A stretch of DNA of 64,000 nucleotides from Laccaria trichodermophora (GCA_018417955.1 JACTVC010000004.1:124001-188000); one strand, 5' to 3'; positions 53,901-64,000 are shown, counted from the stretch's first letter. Numbers and translations are program-made. Notes: generated by a model not told the origin, from the sequence alone.

Positions 53901-54357
53901 ATGTGTACTCTCATTTCTGACCACTCCATCATAACTACTATGTTGCTGCACAGCTACAGCCATCATTGCAGAGCATTCATATTTTCTGTGGAAACAGAAG
54001 CCTTCAGCATCTTCTGCCCCATTCAAATTGGCCATTCAAAAGTTCCACCTGTCTGCTGACTTAAAAGTCATCAAAACTGCCATTAAGAAGGCCTCTCAGC
54101 TTAAAATGGAGGATCAAAAACATGCACTTGTCAAGATTGCTCTAGAAAATTGTCTTTGTGAGTTTCTAATCTTTTGAGTCTTACCATGTCTTCCTCTTAT
54201 TTATTTTATTTAGCTCTATAAAAACTTCAAAGCATCTTTCCAGAATGTCATAAGTGTAACACATGTCTCTACCTACCGCCATTATGATATGGTTTTATCT
54301 ATTGTTCTCATCATGATTCAAAATCTGCCATTTCTGATGACTGGTGAGGTTTAAACT
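50962..54357 (+). CDS. P-loop GTPase (solitary G-domain family) containing a microexon/intron array
   Basis: Exon 1 starts MSLSNTEFQGAEDIERQQRR and carries RFRVLIIGRANAGKTTILQR (P-loop, G1). After an intron, IALSELNPTAQ and RGERDIENEMIFESNAAFVF lead to HDSRGFEAG (G3), then LSDLLHVIWYCIPINDEARP, PVIVLFTKADMLDAQTIEHL (G4, TKAD) and a helical C-terminal part with WKLFERRGEWRDMVENILHY ending FPQI at 52177. Then come 23 intron-like units separated by 3-nt triplets, and coding resumes at 53758 with VEDVLSDTDWPFVNLHSTN. Further exons read TAIIAEHSYFLWKQKPSASS and DLKVIKTAIKKASQLKMEDQ. The 3' end is uncertain (a stop at about 54,355 fits one exon choice). The frame join at 52,035-52,080 requires a 36-nt intron, so it is also uncertain. 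Such GTPases are common in Agaricomycetes; their function is unknown. Confidence 0.75.
52178..53757 (+). repeat. Tandem array of 23 intron-like units separated by 22 three-nucleotide microexons
   Basis: Donor to acceptor spans are 52178-52229, 52233-52295, 52299-52362, 52366-52416, 52420-52477, 52481-52547, 52551-52617, 52621-52686, 52690-52754, 52758-52824, 52828-52894, 52898-52964, 52968-53034, 53038-53098, 53102-53168, 53172-53238, 53242-53308, 53312-53378, 53382-53448, 53452-53517, 53521-53580, 53584-53691 and 53695-53757. Twelve are exactly 67 nt, giving a 70-bp period. Typical units open GTAAGTCAGCATCTGG, have TTGCTGAC about 28-30 nt before the end, and close with TTTTGAACAG. Two units open GCAAGT instead. 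The spacers are always three bases: AAG, AAT, TAT, ATT, CTT, GCG, GAT, ACG, TTT, TTG, CAA and GCT occur, 17 of 22 end in T, and none is a stop. Confidence 0.85.
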
Positions 54358-55844
54358 AGTTTGAACAAGCTCAACCCATCCTGTAGACACTTGGCTAGAA
54401 GTCCAGATGTCTTTAAAGATGATTAAACTTCATGTGTGTGTAATATATGACTTGCTATGCTGTCACAATGCAAACATTTCCTTGCCATGCCTCCTCCTAT
54501 GCACTTTGATCTGGACAGGCAATTTATGACACACCAAATTAATTACTTTGGTTTAGCAGAGTGAATACATCATTATTTTAGCACTCTGCTTGTTATAACT
54601 TGTACAAGTCCAAATAAGTTTCCAGTTGACAACACTTCAGTAACCTTAAACCCACTGACTACTGACTATAGGTCATGCAAATTCCACATGTGTTACAGTT
54701 GCAGACACTAGCAGCCAGGTGACAACATCTATGCAACAAAATTTCCAATTCACAGGTCATTGGGGCAGCATTGGAGTGCCAGTCCCTAATTTCAGTACTT
54801 TACACAGCCCCACCTATTCCTGCAGGGATCCACTGGAATTCCACCAGAATCTGCAGGCATCCACAGGAATATAGTGGAATTCCAGTGGATTCCATCTGGA
54901 ATGGCGTTTTGGCTGGGTAATTTAGTTGTAATTATGTAGTCATACATAAATTCTTGAATTTATCTAGAGCTACTTAGGTCTAGTAGTCTTGGGTAGACCT
55001 GTAGCTACCTGTAGATTCATACTCACCATAGAATATCAGGCTTGGCAGATGATCTGTACCTGAAACGATGCATCCGGTGCCAAAAACAGGCCATGGGACA
55101 ACTGATGGTGGGATCATTATACCGCACTTTTCTACTTGAAGTTCAACATTCTCCTTACCCTCTTCTTCCCTCTACCCTCATGATGACTCAAATGTTAGTG
55201 GTCAACAGGTCTTGCTCCCAATCACTACCCACCACCCACCATACCATCAGTAAGCTCCACTATGCATGCAACACCACCTGTATAATGCTAATCTGGACTG
55301 CCTATGGACAGGTGGCAGCTTTTGGGTCATTGCTCAGCACTCACCCCACATTCCATCTGGTGAGCTGACCTACACCTTGCTGACTAAAAGCACATCAAGT
55401 CTGACCCCGTGTGTCAGCACTGCACATTCAACCCAGCGAGTACGCAAGTCGCAAGCGAGGACACTTATCATGGTGCCAGTGCATAATCCCGTGTGGCCAT
55501 TCTCCCCTTCCGCCTCTGCGGCAATCCTACTTTTCATTTAGATTAGGTACAGACTAAAGTTTCTATGGACCAATAGAAGTATGACGGTGAGCCCCACATG
55601 GGCCACCATTCCCTTCTGTTTGTTGAGTGTGCGCTGATGCCTAGTTTACAATCAATGCCATCGCTATCACAGTTAGGTTCATGTTTGAGTGAGGGTGCAC
55701 CATCACAATTGATTGTGCGATGCCAGGGAATGTCCACGATGATCACGTGGAGCCGGGGACGCTGCCACTAATTTGACTGCACATCAATGTCGTCCCCTGC
55801 TCCTTCCAGTGTGCAGTGGTCAATCCTTTATATGTTTATATAGG
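54358..55844. other. AT-rich gene-free region with an inverted repeat
   Basis: I found no coding gene. A perfect 17-bp inverted repeat (ATCCACTGGAATTCCAC at 54828-54844, complement at 54874-54890) with a 29-nt loop could form a stable hairpin. Nearby bases are rich in CCACAGG and CTGCAGG words. Confidence 0.5.
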
Positions 55845-56320
55845 TGTAAGCAGTCCCTGGGATGCACAAAGGACCACCTAAGCCAAAAGGCAGAATAACT
55901 GAGAAGTTATATTCTCAGCCAGTGCATCCTATATATGATACAGTATGGGAACTGTAGTAATCCTGCCATGATTACACCCTCCCTATCTCTGGAACTTTGC
56001 CCCCTTGTACAGACCTGGTCCCAATCCCATAGTCCTGGAGTTCCTCATGGGGTTTCCAAAGTGGGAGTGCTCATATAGGCCACCCCAAGGGTCTACCCCC
56101 TTGCAACTAACAGTATTCGTTCCCACGGTCCCACAGCCAGCTTTGCCATGGGCCAGGATTGAACCTGCAGCCGTAACTTCTCAGTTAATGTAAGCAGTCC
56201 CTGGGATGCACAAAGGACCACCTAAGCCAAAAGGCAGAATAACTGAGAAGTTATATTCTTAGTCAGTGCATCCTATATATGATACAGTATGGGAACTGTA
56301 GTAATCCTGCCATGATTACA
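55845..56320 (-). mobile_element. TRIM-like miniature LTR element (476 bp)
   Basis: Two 132-bp direct repeats, 55845-55976 and 56189-56320, both begin TGTAAGCAGTCCC and end CATGATTACA (TG..CA ends, TGTAA/TTACA). I count only two differences between them. They enclose 212 bp without coding potential. The flanks ATAGG and ATAGA resemble a 5-bp target duplication with one change. On the minus strand a purine tract (AGGGAGGG) lies against one repeat, as a polypurine tract would. A SINE-like reading is possible too: the minus strand has TGGCTTAGGTGG (box A-like, 56218-56229) and GGTTCAATCC (box B-like, 56156-56165), 52 nt apart. Confidence 0.6.
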
Positions 56321-57039
56321 ATAGATACTTGTAGTTTACAATTACACTGGCATGTAAATTAGAAGTTGCTGCAATATGATTATCTTTCTGCATACTTTTT
56401 TGATATTTTTCAGCATTTTTGGCCTGACACTGGAAAAATCATGAAAGCAGATGTGCCTGTAATCCGCCCAATCGCTGTTGGGATCTGATTGATTGGTAGG
56501 CTGTGTAGAGCCTGGTAGACCGGCCAGGAACTGTCTACCCGAACTACCGTAAAAAGGGGAAATTACAGAGCTTTACATACGAGGAGGCTATCAACGGGCC
56601 TACCGATCACTTGCCGATCACTATACGTCTACATAGATCTATGTAGACAGTGTTCTGTTTCCAGATGCTTATGTAAATTTACCAGTATTTCTTTCTCAAA
56701 ATCAATTTTGATGACTTCCACTTGTCCTGTCTTCCTGAAAATTTGAGGATGTGCTTAGTATTGGTATTAGATAGTGTCTATAGAGAAATATTGGGAGTGA
56801 GGCTCACACAGGATGCATTCGGCAGCCAAAGCTTCATACACCTATCTAAAATCTCACTCTTTGGCTTCTCACACTTCGTACACTTCATGAATCCCGTCAA
56901 AAATTTGCAAGCGGTATTAAATACACTAGTTCAACATGTGTGAAATTTCTTGAAAGAGCAGGAGTAAGGGAAGGACACGAAAAGTGAAATTTGCATATCT
57001 TGATACTACGCATATCCTAGTACTTCCGACCGTCCTAAT
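56321..57039. other. Intergenic, no gene seen
   Basis: There is an open frame of 73 codons near 56,722-56,943 with no recognisable domain. Nothing else is supported. Confidence 0.3.
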
Positions 57040-59396
57040 CCGGGGTGTGTGTTGCATCATCAGCAAAACGTCCAATTACACTTTGGTAACTTAGACTTTG
57101 ATGTTTGCAACTTTGAGCAACTATTTCAACTTTACCGTGAACTTTCACTTCAAGAATACAACTTTGACTTTGATTTCTACTCTTTGAGCTACTTTATGAA
57201 CGTTTTGCACTTTGGAGTTTCAAACTTTGAAAAGAGACTAAAAATTATAAAATTAGAATACTGAAGGCTATATCATGAGCATGATAATCCATATAACTAT
57301 TTATGTAGAAGGCTTGAACAGAGTCTAAACAATCATTAAAATAAAAGTTGTGAGGAAGGCGCGTTGCACCGTCACAAACACCCATCAGATGAACATGAAA
57401 GCGCAATGCCGTGATACCGGATTGAAAGGAAAGAGCGGACACTGCGTGCGACGAGCAGCCCACGGAAGCCTTCGATATCTTGGGGGCCCTTTCCTCCATG
57501 AGCCGACTGCCCAAATACGTTCTTAAAACATTCCTCACGTGCCAGACTTGTCACTGGGAGTGAAGTAAATGGCGAGAGCGGAGGCGTAGACGTGCGGGAG
57601 GTTGGGGATCGGGCGCATCGTGTCGGCTGAATATGGAGGCATTAAGCATGCCCCTAGCTTGGAAGTTGACGCGTGCAGCGGCTAACGGACTGCTTGTGAG
57701 GGTAAACAATTAGTATTGTGCAGGATGGACGAAGCAATGTAGGTACTCAAGCACTCACCATTCATGACCTTTTCCCATTCCTCATCGAGTCACGACCCAG
57801 CATATCAGCTCGTTCCCCACACCCGCATCCTTCCGGCAGAATTTACGCGTTAGATTTGAATGTTGAGATTTCGTGTATGCGTTATCGTGGTCTTGTTCGT
57901 CCTTCACGTATCACTTCGGTTTGTGGTAGGTAGTCGTCACAGATTCACTTGTGAATCCTCATCGTCGTGTGTGTCGAGCTGACTGCTTGTGAGGGTGGAG
58001 TGACTGAAAGTGAGAAGAGAGCGGAATATGATGGCAAGCAAGGTTATATCTACTAGTAGTAGCCAAAGTAAGTCCTTGAAATGCGATTAGAGGAACGACT
58101 CGAGTAACGTACCTCAAAATGATATGGCAAGATGAACGCTGTTTTCATTTTTGCGCAAGTTGAATTGCCCGGCCCTCAGGAGGATGACGCGATCACAAAT
58201 TCACATGACCTTGGTTCAAGTGAGAAATTTTCACGCTCTTTCTTCCTTCCCCACCTGTCCCCGCCATCCTCTTTGCTGGTACCGTTTGTATCGATTGGTC
58301 GCTGCTCACTCTCTTCTCCACCTGTCTTACCTCCACGTTCCTCCACCCACTGTGCCTCTATCCACTCCTCCGCTTCTCCCTGAATTTCAAGTCTCGCTCT
58401 TAGATGGCAACCCCTTAGGTGATAGATCTACTAAGCATTCGTTTATCTGTTCCTTTAGACCCTCCTTGAAAACACGGCGTTCCTAGGACAGCTCAACATA
58501 TCTCCCTTCAACGACAACTGGATCTTGGAGTGCAGTAGTATGCCTCTCCAGTGGAATGAAGCTGTCTTGCGCAAGTCTTTTTTTTTCTATCTCACTCGCG
58601 GATGGGGTATTGATTCGACTTCTCTCTGATATAGTTTCTGTCGCGGATCCGGTCTTTCGTTGTGAGTGTGGGAGAATGGAGCATTGGTATGCACCGTTCC
58701 AGACTCCTTGGTATTGCATACTGACGTGCAATTTCATTGCTCCCCCAGACCACCAGACGAACTCCACAACTACCACAACCACAACCAAGACACGACGATC
58801 ACGAAGATGACCGCACCGTGTTCATGATAACGATAGCAAACCACAACGATGACGCGTTTCCACGACCACGTCCACGCAACCACGACCGCCACCATACCCA
58901 CGTGCAATCTCATTGCTTCTCCAGACCGCCAAACAAGGATAGCGGTAGCAGGAAGGTTGAATAGCGGCGACTGGATGGATGGAGGCAAGAAGTCGCTGAA
59001 TCAGCATTTAGCTAGGGCTTCATCCACTTACGTCTACCATACATCATCTGTATTAGATACTGAACATCAATACCATTACTATTACCTTCTTCCGATATAT
59101 AACATGCTTGAGATTCAAAGTTACTAAATAAGTTGATCAAAGTGTGCAAGCAAAGATGCCAAAGTGCTATGGAAAGATGTATTTGAAAGATGTTTTTCAA
59201 CTTTGTAAAGTAGTCCAAGAACTTTGAAAGATGTTTTTCAACTTTGGAAAGTAGTTCAACAACTTTGAAAGTTCATGTACCTTACTTTCCAAAGTTGTTG
59301 AACTCTCGCAACTTTCACAACTTTACAACTTTGCAAAGTTGCGAAAGTTGCCCAAAGTTCAATGGGACGTTTTGCTGATGATTTCGATTACCCCGG
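57040..59396. mobile_element. 2.36-kb terminal-inverted-repeat element, non-autonomous
   Basis: The left end reads CCGGGGT (57040-57046), then ATCATCAGCAAAACGTCC (57056-57073). The right end carries the exact complement of that 18-mer at 59365-59382 and ACCCCGG at 59390-59396. Both sub-terminal zones (57,070-57,235 and 59,150-59,360) are crowded with AACTTT/AAAGTT words in both orientations, as transposase-binding arrays of some DNA transposons are. The interior shows only short open frames and no transposase motif, so it would depend on an enzyme from elsewhere. No clear target duplication was found (flanks GTCCTAAT and TATCACTC). Confidence 0.65.
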
Positions 59397-59410
59397 TATC
59401 ACTCCCAGTA

Positions 59411-60898
59411 ATGTCGACCTGCAATATCGTGAGTCGACCGCAAACTCAAACTCAGCCCAACTAACACCTAACAGGAACACGACTGGTTCACAAACCTCCT
59501 CACATTTGGCCTTTGTTGTGGTCTCGTCATTTCCTACTTGCCCCAAGTAAGCCCTTTTTTACATCACTTCATCGAAAACCACACTGAACGCGTCCAACAG
59601 CACCTTCGCATAATCAATGCTCGCTCATCAGAGGGGTTTAGTCCTCTTTTTCTGTTGTTGGGAACGACGGCTGCTACGGCAGCCGTTTTGAACATGTGTG
59701 TCTTCTTTGTCCTTCTCTTTCTCTCTTTGATATGAATCGGGTGAATTGTAGGATTACCGTCCAATCGGGCGTGATAAAGTGCTGTCGCGTCGTTGTGCGT
59801 TCTCTTCCATCCGCCGTACCAAGTGACACTAATAAGAAAAACGAGTATACAGAGCTTAGGAACGTGTCTCGAAATAACAGCAGGTGTATTCCAACTATTC
59901 CTCCAATGGTTTCTCTTCAGCTTCATGTTCGTCGTCCCATCCCTCCTCCTCCCTCGCCGCTAATCAAGCACACAGATTTGTGTTATACATAATATACTAC
60001 CCCCCACACCTCAAATACGTCCAACTCTCCATAGACACACACGACTCTCGACCCCCAACGCACTTCAAGACACCCGTAAAGTCCGAGGAGTGGAAGCTCT
60101 CTATAGCGCTTGCGTGGACTACCATTGCCCATCTGTTCGTCTTCATTCCCCTGCTCCTTCAAAGCCTCACTAACACACCCCACCAGCATCCTCGTATCAT
60201 TCACAACCTTCTTCCTACTCTCCACCACCACCTCCGCAGAACCCTCACTCCCAGCACAGCTATCCTCATGGGCCACCTTCCTAGGCGTAAGCTCAGCCCT
60301 CCTCGCAGCCGTCCAATACGCCCCTCAACTCCTACACACGTACAAAGCCAAGGTGGTCGGTGCGCTTAGCATACCCATGATGCTTATCCAAAGCCCTGGT
60401 GCCGTGTTGATGGTATTGAGTATTGCGTTAAGGTACAGTCTCTTCTCGCTCTTTTCTTTGTTCGGTGCTGATGCGTTCTTTCGTGGAATTATAGACCTGG
60501 GACGAATTGGACCAGTACGTCTCCCTTACCTCCCCTCCCACTATTCCTCGTCATCTAACCCATCCCCCCTAGGCTGGATAACATTCGCAGTAGCAGGCAT
60601 AATGCAAGGAAGCCTTCTAACCATGTGCATATTCTGGAAAATCCGACAACGCAAGCTTGGGATCGACGATTTTGGGAATCCCATCGGACAAGGAGTTGCG
60701 GTCATAGAGGCACCTTCAAACCTCGAGACGGAAGCATCAGATGCGCATCAGGGAGAAGTGACGGTAACTGTTATAGAGGACGCGGAGTACCACGCTCATA
60801 ACCTTGCCGGGGAGGAGACGCCTTTGCTTCATGGCCATGGGAGGAGGGAATTGACGGCTGGGAACTCGAAAGGGTGGTTGGGTTGGTTGAGAAGATGA
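59411..60898 (+). CDS. PQ-loop repeat membrane protein
   Basis: Exon 1 is the 18-nt 59411-59428 (MSTCNI), joined by a GTGAGT intron to 59475. It then reads EHDWFTNLLTFGLCCGLVIS and YLPQ (first PQ loop), HLRIINARSSEGFSPLFLLL with GTTAATAAVLNM, VFQLFLQWFLFSFMFVV and YIIYYPPHLKYVQLSID. LLAAVQYAPQLLHTYKAKVV with GALSIPMMLIQSPGAVLM is the second PQ loop with its partner helix. A last helix, WITFAVAGIMQGSLLTMCIF, precedes an acidic tail with EETPLLHGHG, which looks like a lysosomal/vacuolar dileucine sorting signal. The double PQ-loop, multi-helix plan matches vacuolar amino-acid exporters such as yeast Ypq proteins and related fungal families. Substrate unknown. Its start lies 15 bp from the end of the TIR element. 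Confidence 0.85.
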
Positions 60899-61182
60899 GC
60901 ATCGTTTTTTTTTGGATACGAATTTGGTTGATCCAGGGTGCTTGCTCGCGATCGCTTGGGTTAATTCTAATAGTTGTACCAGTTTATAATGGCCCTTGTG
61001 GCTGATACCCCGTATAATGACGTGTCTTTTGCACTTCAACGCATTGTGTATTGTGCACACTGGAAGGAACGTCCGCTTGGTACTGTTATCATTCCACCAC
61101 GCGAATCAGATAGCCCAAAGGCCTTCCCAATTACAGATACACGAAAAAAAAAAAAAAAAGTCCAGCAAGATCTAGAAAATCA

Positions 61183-62770
61183 TCACATCGGCATGATGGG
61201 AGCACTCCCCTTCTCCAACGCCGTCCGTAAGCTATCCTCACTGATCAGCCCAATTCAAAACGCAAAACATGAAACGAAAAAACACACCTATAATCATCCC
61301 CATTCTGCGTGATGTACCTCACCCACGGTAAGGCCTGATACCCACTCTTCTCCACGATCTTCAGATAACGGACTTGGATGCCTGACACGGTAAAGTACGG
61401 AATCTCGAATTTCACGGTTATAGGCACGCGTTTCTCCACGTCCGCTTCTTCAAGTAGCTTTTTAATGGGCCAGAAGGCAGAAAGAAAAAATGAGCACACA
61501 CCACTCTTAACACTAGGCAACTTAAAATGCGCCCTCATCAAAAACTCCCTACTCCCTCCCAACTGCTTAATCTTCCACACAAACGCCGATTTATCCGGCG
61601 CATACTGCACACTCCCCGTCGACGCCCTAAACTTTGGACTATCCGCATCATCCGGCACCGGCACATAAATCTCCACGTTATTCGCTGAACTGCGTCGTTT
61701 AAACTGCGCTTTGACTTTGACCATGTACTCGACCCTGCTGCCTTTATGGCTCTCCACGGCCGCTTCGACCCATATGAGGGGCTTGACGGGCGTGGAGAGG
61801 CGGTAGGACATTAGTTCGAATTCGCCGTCTGGGGGGATGAAGGAGATGGTGCGGTCGTTTTCGAACCGGGAGAGCCGGACGCATTGGTGGAATTTGACGT
61901 CTTCCATTTCGATGGCTTTTCCGCGGGCAGCTGCGAGGGGAGATATTAGTAGGAAGGAGGAAGAGGGAGAGGGAAACGGACTTCGGCCTGTGCTTTCGAA
62001 CATGACTTTATCGTTCAGCCCTAGCCGGAGTTCTGGCATTCCGGAGAGATAGCACTTCATCTTTACGGCACCTAGAATTTCGGACCTCACGACGTTCCCA
62101 TTCGCGTTGACCTATTCCATCAGTTAAACGTAAACCACTTGGGGCAGGCGATAAGGAAATCCCACCAGCATATTCACGCTCTCAATAACGTCCAAAAACA
62201 CCTCATTCTTCCTATACCTGATCCCCTCCGTCCGCCACGACACCGCGTTCGTCACAGCCATCGGTGGCCTCACCTGAATCTCCAGCTTATGCGACTCTTG
62301 CGTGATATACTCCTGCAAGATTTTACTCTCCGTCGTCTGGGGATACCCAAAGTCCATCATCTCATCCATAAGCTCATAAATGATCACGAAATTATCTCTA
62401 ATACTCTCTTCTTCGAGTTCTTTGAAGTATTCAACGAGGACTTGCGTTAGGCGGTGTAGGAATATGATTATTTCTGCTGCGTTTGAGTTTCGTTTTGATA
62501 GTGCCAATACTAAGATCCATAAACTTAACCAATCGCGCTTTTGTTTCTTCAAATGGGGAAGGAGGACGTACGGTAGAGATTGGAATGTCGGATATGCAAG
62601 TAGTTGATCCCCTGACTGGAGAAACAGGGCGTCACTTGTTGACCCTCCTCTTCAAAGTCGAGGATGAGTGGAAGGAAGCGTTCGACGTAGGATGCGGGTA
62701 CATCGTCGCGGTATGAGCGCTGAATGAGAGCTTTTCCTTTGAGATCGAGGATGGCGATGAGACTGGCCAT
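61183..62770 (-). CDS. apm1: AP-1 clathrin adaptor complex mu subunit
   Basis: The start MASLIAILDLKGKALIQRSY is the longin-like sigma/mu domain. Then come GINYLHIRHSNL, FLHRLTQVLVEYFKELEEES, IRDNFVIIYELMDEMMDFGY, PQTTESKILQEYITQE, VTNAVSWRTEGIRYRKNEVF and LDVIESVNML. The mu homology domain follows: YLSGMPELRLGLNDKVMFES, DVKFHQCVRLSRFENDRTIS, PPDGEFELMSYRLSTPVKPL, NNVEIYVPVPDDADSPKF and YFTVSGIQVRYLKIVEKSGY, finishing PWVRYITQNGDDY plus a short exon ending at 61183. FENDRTISFIPPDGEFELM is diagnostic of AP-1/AP-2 mu, and the NAVSWR..GI.YRKNEVF block is the AP-1 form. The protein recognises YxxPhi cargo signals at the trans-Golgi/endosomes. It is single copy and highly conserved. Six or so introns. 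Confidence 0.95.
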
Positions 62771-63458
62771 TCTTTTGCCCAGTCACAAAGTGTGACGAGA
62801 TGTATGCTGCTTATATTATGTCAGCTCATGATGCTTTGGTGTCGCTGCTGCTCAACTGCTGCTGGCCATGATCGCAGACTTACACAAGTTACTCTTGCCC
62901 TCAAAGTCGCATTCGTCGGAAGTGTGGAAGTGGAATTGGATATATTGGTAAGTGGAGGTGGTGGATTCCATTTCACTCAGAGTTCCACGCGCTGTCATGT
63001 TTGTCCGTGACATTGCCGTCGGTCCACATCCCGCCTTTTCCCATTTTAGATTGGTGGCCCGCCCCTTCCAAAAATATCGTATAATATCACTTTGCCATCT
63101 ATAAGATACGCAGATAAATTTCTTGATTGTTATACTTAATGGCTTCTTTTCGGCATCATCTGAAGTTGGGTTTATTCGCGTAATGGAAGTCAATAAATTC
63201 ACTTGCATTCATTCTCCGTGTTATACCAAACGGTGAATGACAAAAACTACATATATCTCTCACCATCGGGTACAATTTTCCAGTCCCTTTGCATCCCGGA
63301 GCGACTGGATTCTGAACCTTGAAGGTGGGGTTGTTGTCATGAAAGTATTCAGAAAGGGAAGTGGGGAGTGGAATTGACATGTGGAACTTGATCATAGAAA
63401 GTGGAACTCAGGACTGGAACTTTCGCAGTTTTGCGCCCCTTTCCTTCACTTCCCAACA
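62771..63458. other. Intergenic between AP-1 mu and the PARP-type zinc-finger exon copies
   Basis: No gene. The phrase CAAAGTCGCATTCGT (about 62,902) resembles AAAAGTCGCGTTCGT near 63,773, suggesting that the duplication around the zinc-finger exon extends upstream. Confidence 0.4.
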
Positions 63459-63540
63459 ATGGCTGAATACCCTTCTGGCTATCATCTAGAGTAAGTACGC
63501 GTGCTCAGGCTCTTGCGCCAAATGCAAAGGTCACTCACAT
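63459..63540 (+). pseudogene. Broken copy of PARP-type zinc-finger first exon
   Basis: ATGGCTGAATACCCTTCTGG opens like the functional exon at 63832 and encodes MAEYPSGYHLE, but a TAA follows at once where the functional copy continues YAVSARAKCK. The TGCGCCAAATGCAAAGGTCAC block is present downstream but shifted by inserted bases. It is therefore a dead, partial duplicate lying 373 bp upstream of the real start. Confidence 0.75.
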
Positions 63541-63831
63541 GATTATGTCATTCAATGATGCCCATGCCAGATTCTCTGTTGACTCGCAGGCCACAGTTGA
63601 TCCTAGTCCACAATTGTAACAACGATTGTAATAACAACACGCGTTCTTCCTTTCTACTTATCGGATCCTTTACGATATGAAACAATGTACAATGTGTGTG
63701 CAGCAATATGATGGGCCATGGTCAATGCGCTCAAGCGGACTTTCAAAGCACCACAAGTTCAACTTTGCTCTAAAAGTCGCGTTCGTTGATTTATTCCCTT
63801 TCCATTCTTCCTTTCCTTCCCTCCCCCAACA

Positions 63832-64000
63832 ATGGCTGAGAAACCTTCCGGCTATCGTCTAGAGTACGCCGTGTCCGCTCGCGCCAAATGCAAAGGTCAC
63901 TCCCCATTCATTTCCTCTTTCCCCCCTGTGCTAAAACCTCATCGTTGTAACAGGCCCGAAACCATGTCAAGGTTAGTCCCTCCACGCCTCTCATCTGAAT
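63832..64000 (+). CDS. PARP-type zinc-finger protein, 5' part only
   Basis: Exon 1 (63832-63895) reads MAEKPSGYRLEYAVSARAKC then KG. A 58-nt intron (63896-63953) is followed by GPKPCQ and another donor near 63,971. The string YRLEYA.S.RAKCKGPKPCQG is the start of a PARP-type zinc finger (PF00645), with the first two Cys ligands of the C2HC site in view. In fungi such a domain occurs in poly(ADP-ribose) polymerase-like proteins, DNA ligase III-like proteins and small nick-sensing proteins. The window ends before the next domain, so the class cannot be decided. Confidence 0.8.
   Translation, partial: MAEKPSGYRLEYAVSARAKCKGHSPFISSFPPVLKPHRCNRPETMSRLVPPRLSSE

Noticed and set aside
56145..56240. 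Genuine tRNA gene on the minus strand
   Set aside because: A-box and B-box-like motifs are present, but no cloverleaf with acceptor stem and anticodon arm could be folded by eye, and the boxes lie partly within the terminal repeat of the TRIM-like element.
59362..59550. Start of the PQ-loop protein at ATG 59362 (MGRFADDF)
   Set aside because: That ATG lies inside the TIR sequence and does not join in frame to EHDWFTNLL by a proper intron. ATG 59411 (MSTCNI) does, with a GTGAGT donor.
1..64000. CRISPR arrays, rRNA operons, bacterial-type operons
   Set aside because: None present. The window is eukaryotic, and the only regularly spaced repeats are the intron array and the simple tandem repeats described.

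Overview
The window is nuclear DNA of a basidiomycete fungus, most likely a mushroom-forming Agaricomycete. Genes are dense, sit on both strands and are cut by many introns of about 50-65 nt with GT..AG (sometimes GC..AG) ends. The protein families are typical of that group: an F-box protein with a very short first exon, a GT18-type glycosyltransferase, a divergent G-alpha, a solitary-GTPase family, an HNH_2 nuclease, a Fet3-type multicopper oxidase and Argonaute. No rRNA, certain tRNA gene or CRISPR array was seen. The species cannot be named from sequence alone.

Layout. 0-12.6 kb: partial fungal membrane protein (-), HNH_2-like protein (+), papain-fold protein lacking key catalytic residues (+), questin-oxidase/AflY-like protein (+), F-box protein (-), coiled-coil protein (+), membrane-anchored extended SDR dehydrogenase (-). 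12.9-18.0 kb: complete, very young Ty1/copia retrotransposon with identical LTRs and a CCTAG target duplication. 18.2-22.2 kb: KH-domain splicing factor (KHDC4/BLOM7-like) and a Fet3-like multicopper ferroxidase. 23.5-31.9 kb: segmental-duplication cluster of three secreted DUF5648 genes (the third a pseudogene) and two antisense GT18 glycosyltransferase genes. 32.3-36.1 kb: Argonaute with an intact catalytic tetrad. 36.6-39.3 kb: PMP3-type proteolipid and an atypical G-alpha. 42.2-46.5 kb: La-motif RNA-binding protein with a 504-nt translatable intron, and a NADAR-domain protein. 47.4-49.5 kb: degraded subtilase. 51.0-54.4 kb: P-loop GTPase gene with a striking intron array. 54.8-59.4 kb: gene-poor, repeat-rich, with a TRIM-like element and a 2.36-kb terminal-inverted-repeat element. 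59.4-64 kb: PQ-loop transporter-like gene, AP-1 mu subunit, and the start of a PARP-type zinc-finger gene next to a broken copy of its own first exon.

The most unusual object is at 52,178-53,757. There, 23 intron-sized units stand head to tail, most with a 70-bp period. Each has a GTAAGT-like (twice GCAAGT) 5' splice site, usually a CTGAC/CTAAC branch-like motif, and an ACAG/ATAG-like 3' splice site. Each is separated from the next by exactly three nucleotides. All 22 triplets are sense codons in the flanking reading frame. It reads as a tandem array of introns separated by one-codon microexons, inside a GTPase gene.

The genes are unrelated housekeeping and accessory genes, not one pathway. 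Functional links are limited to the DUF5648/GT18 duplication unit and to transposon-gene contacts, for example the TIR element ending 15 bp before the PQ-loop start codon. Exon coordinates come from hand translation and splice-site matching and carry the usual uncertainty.
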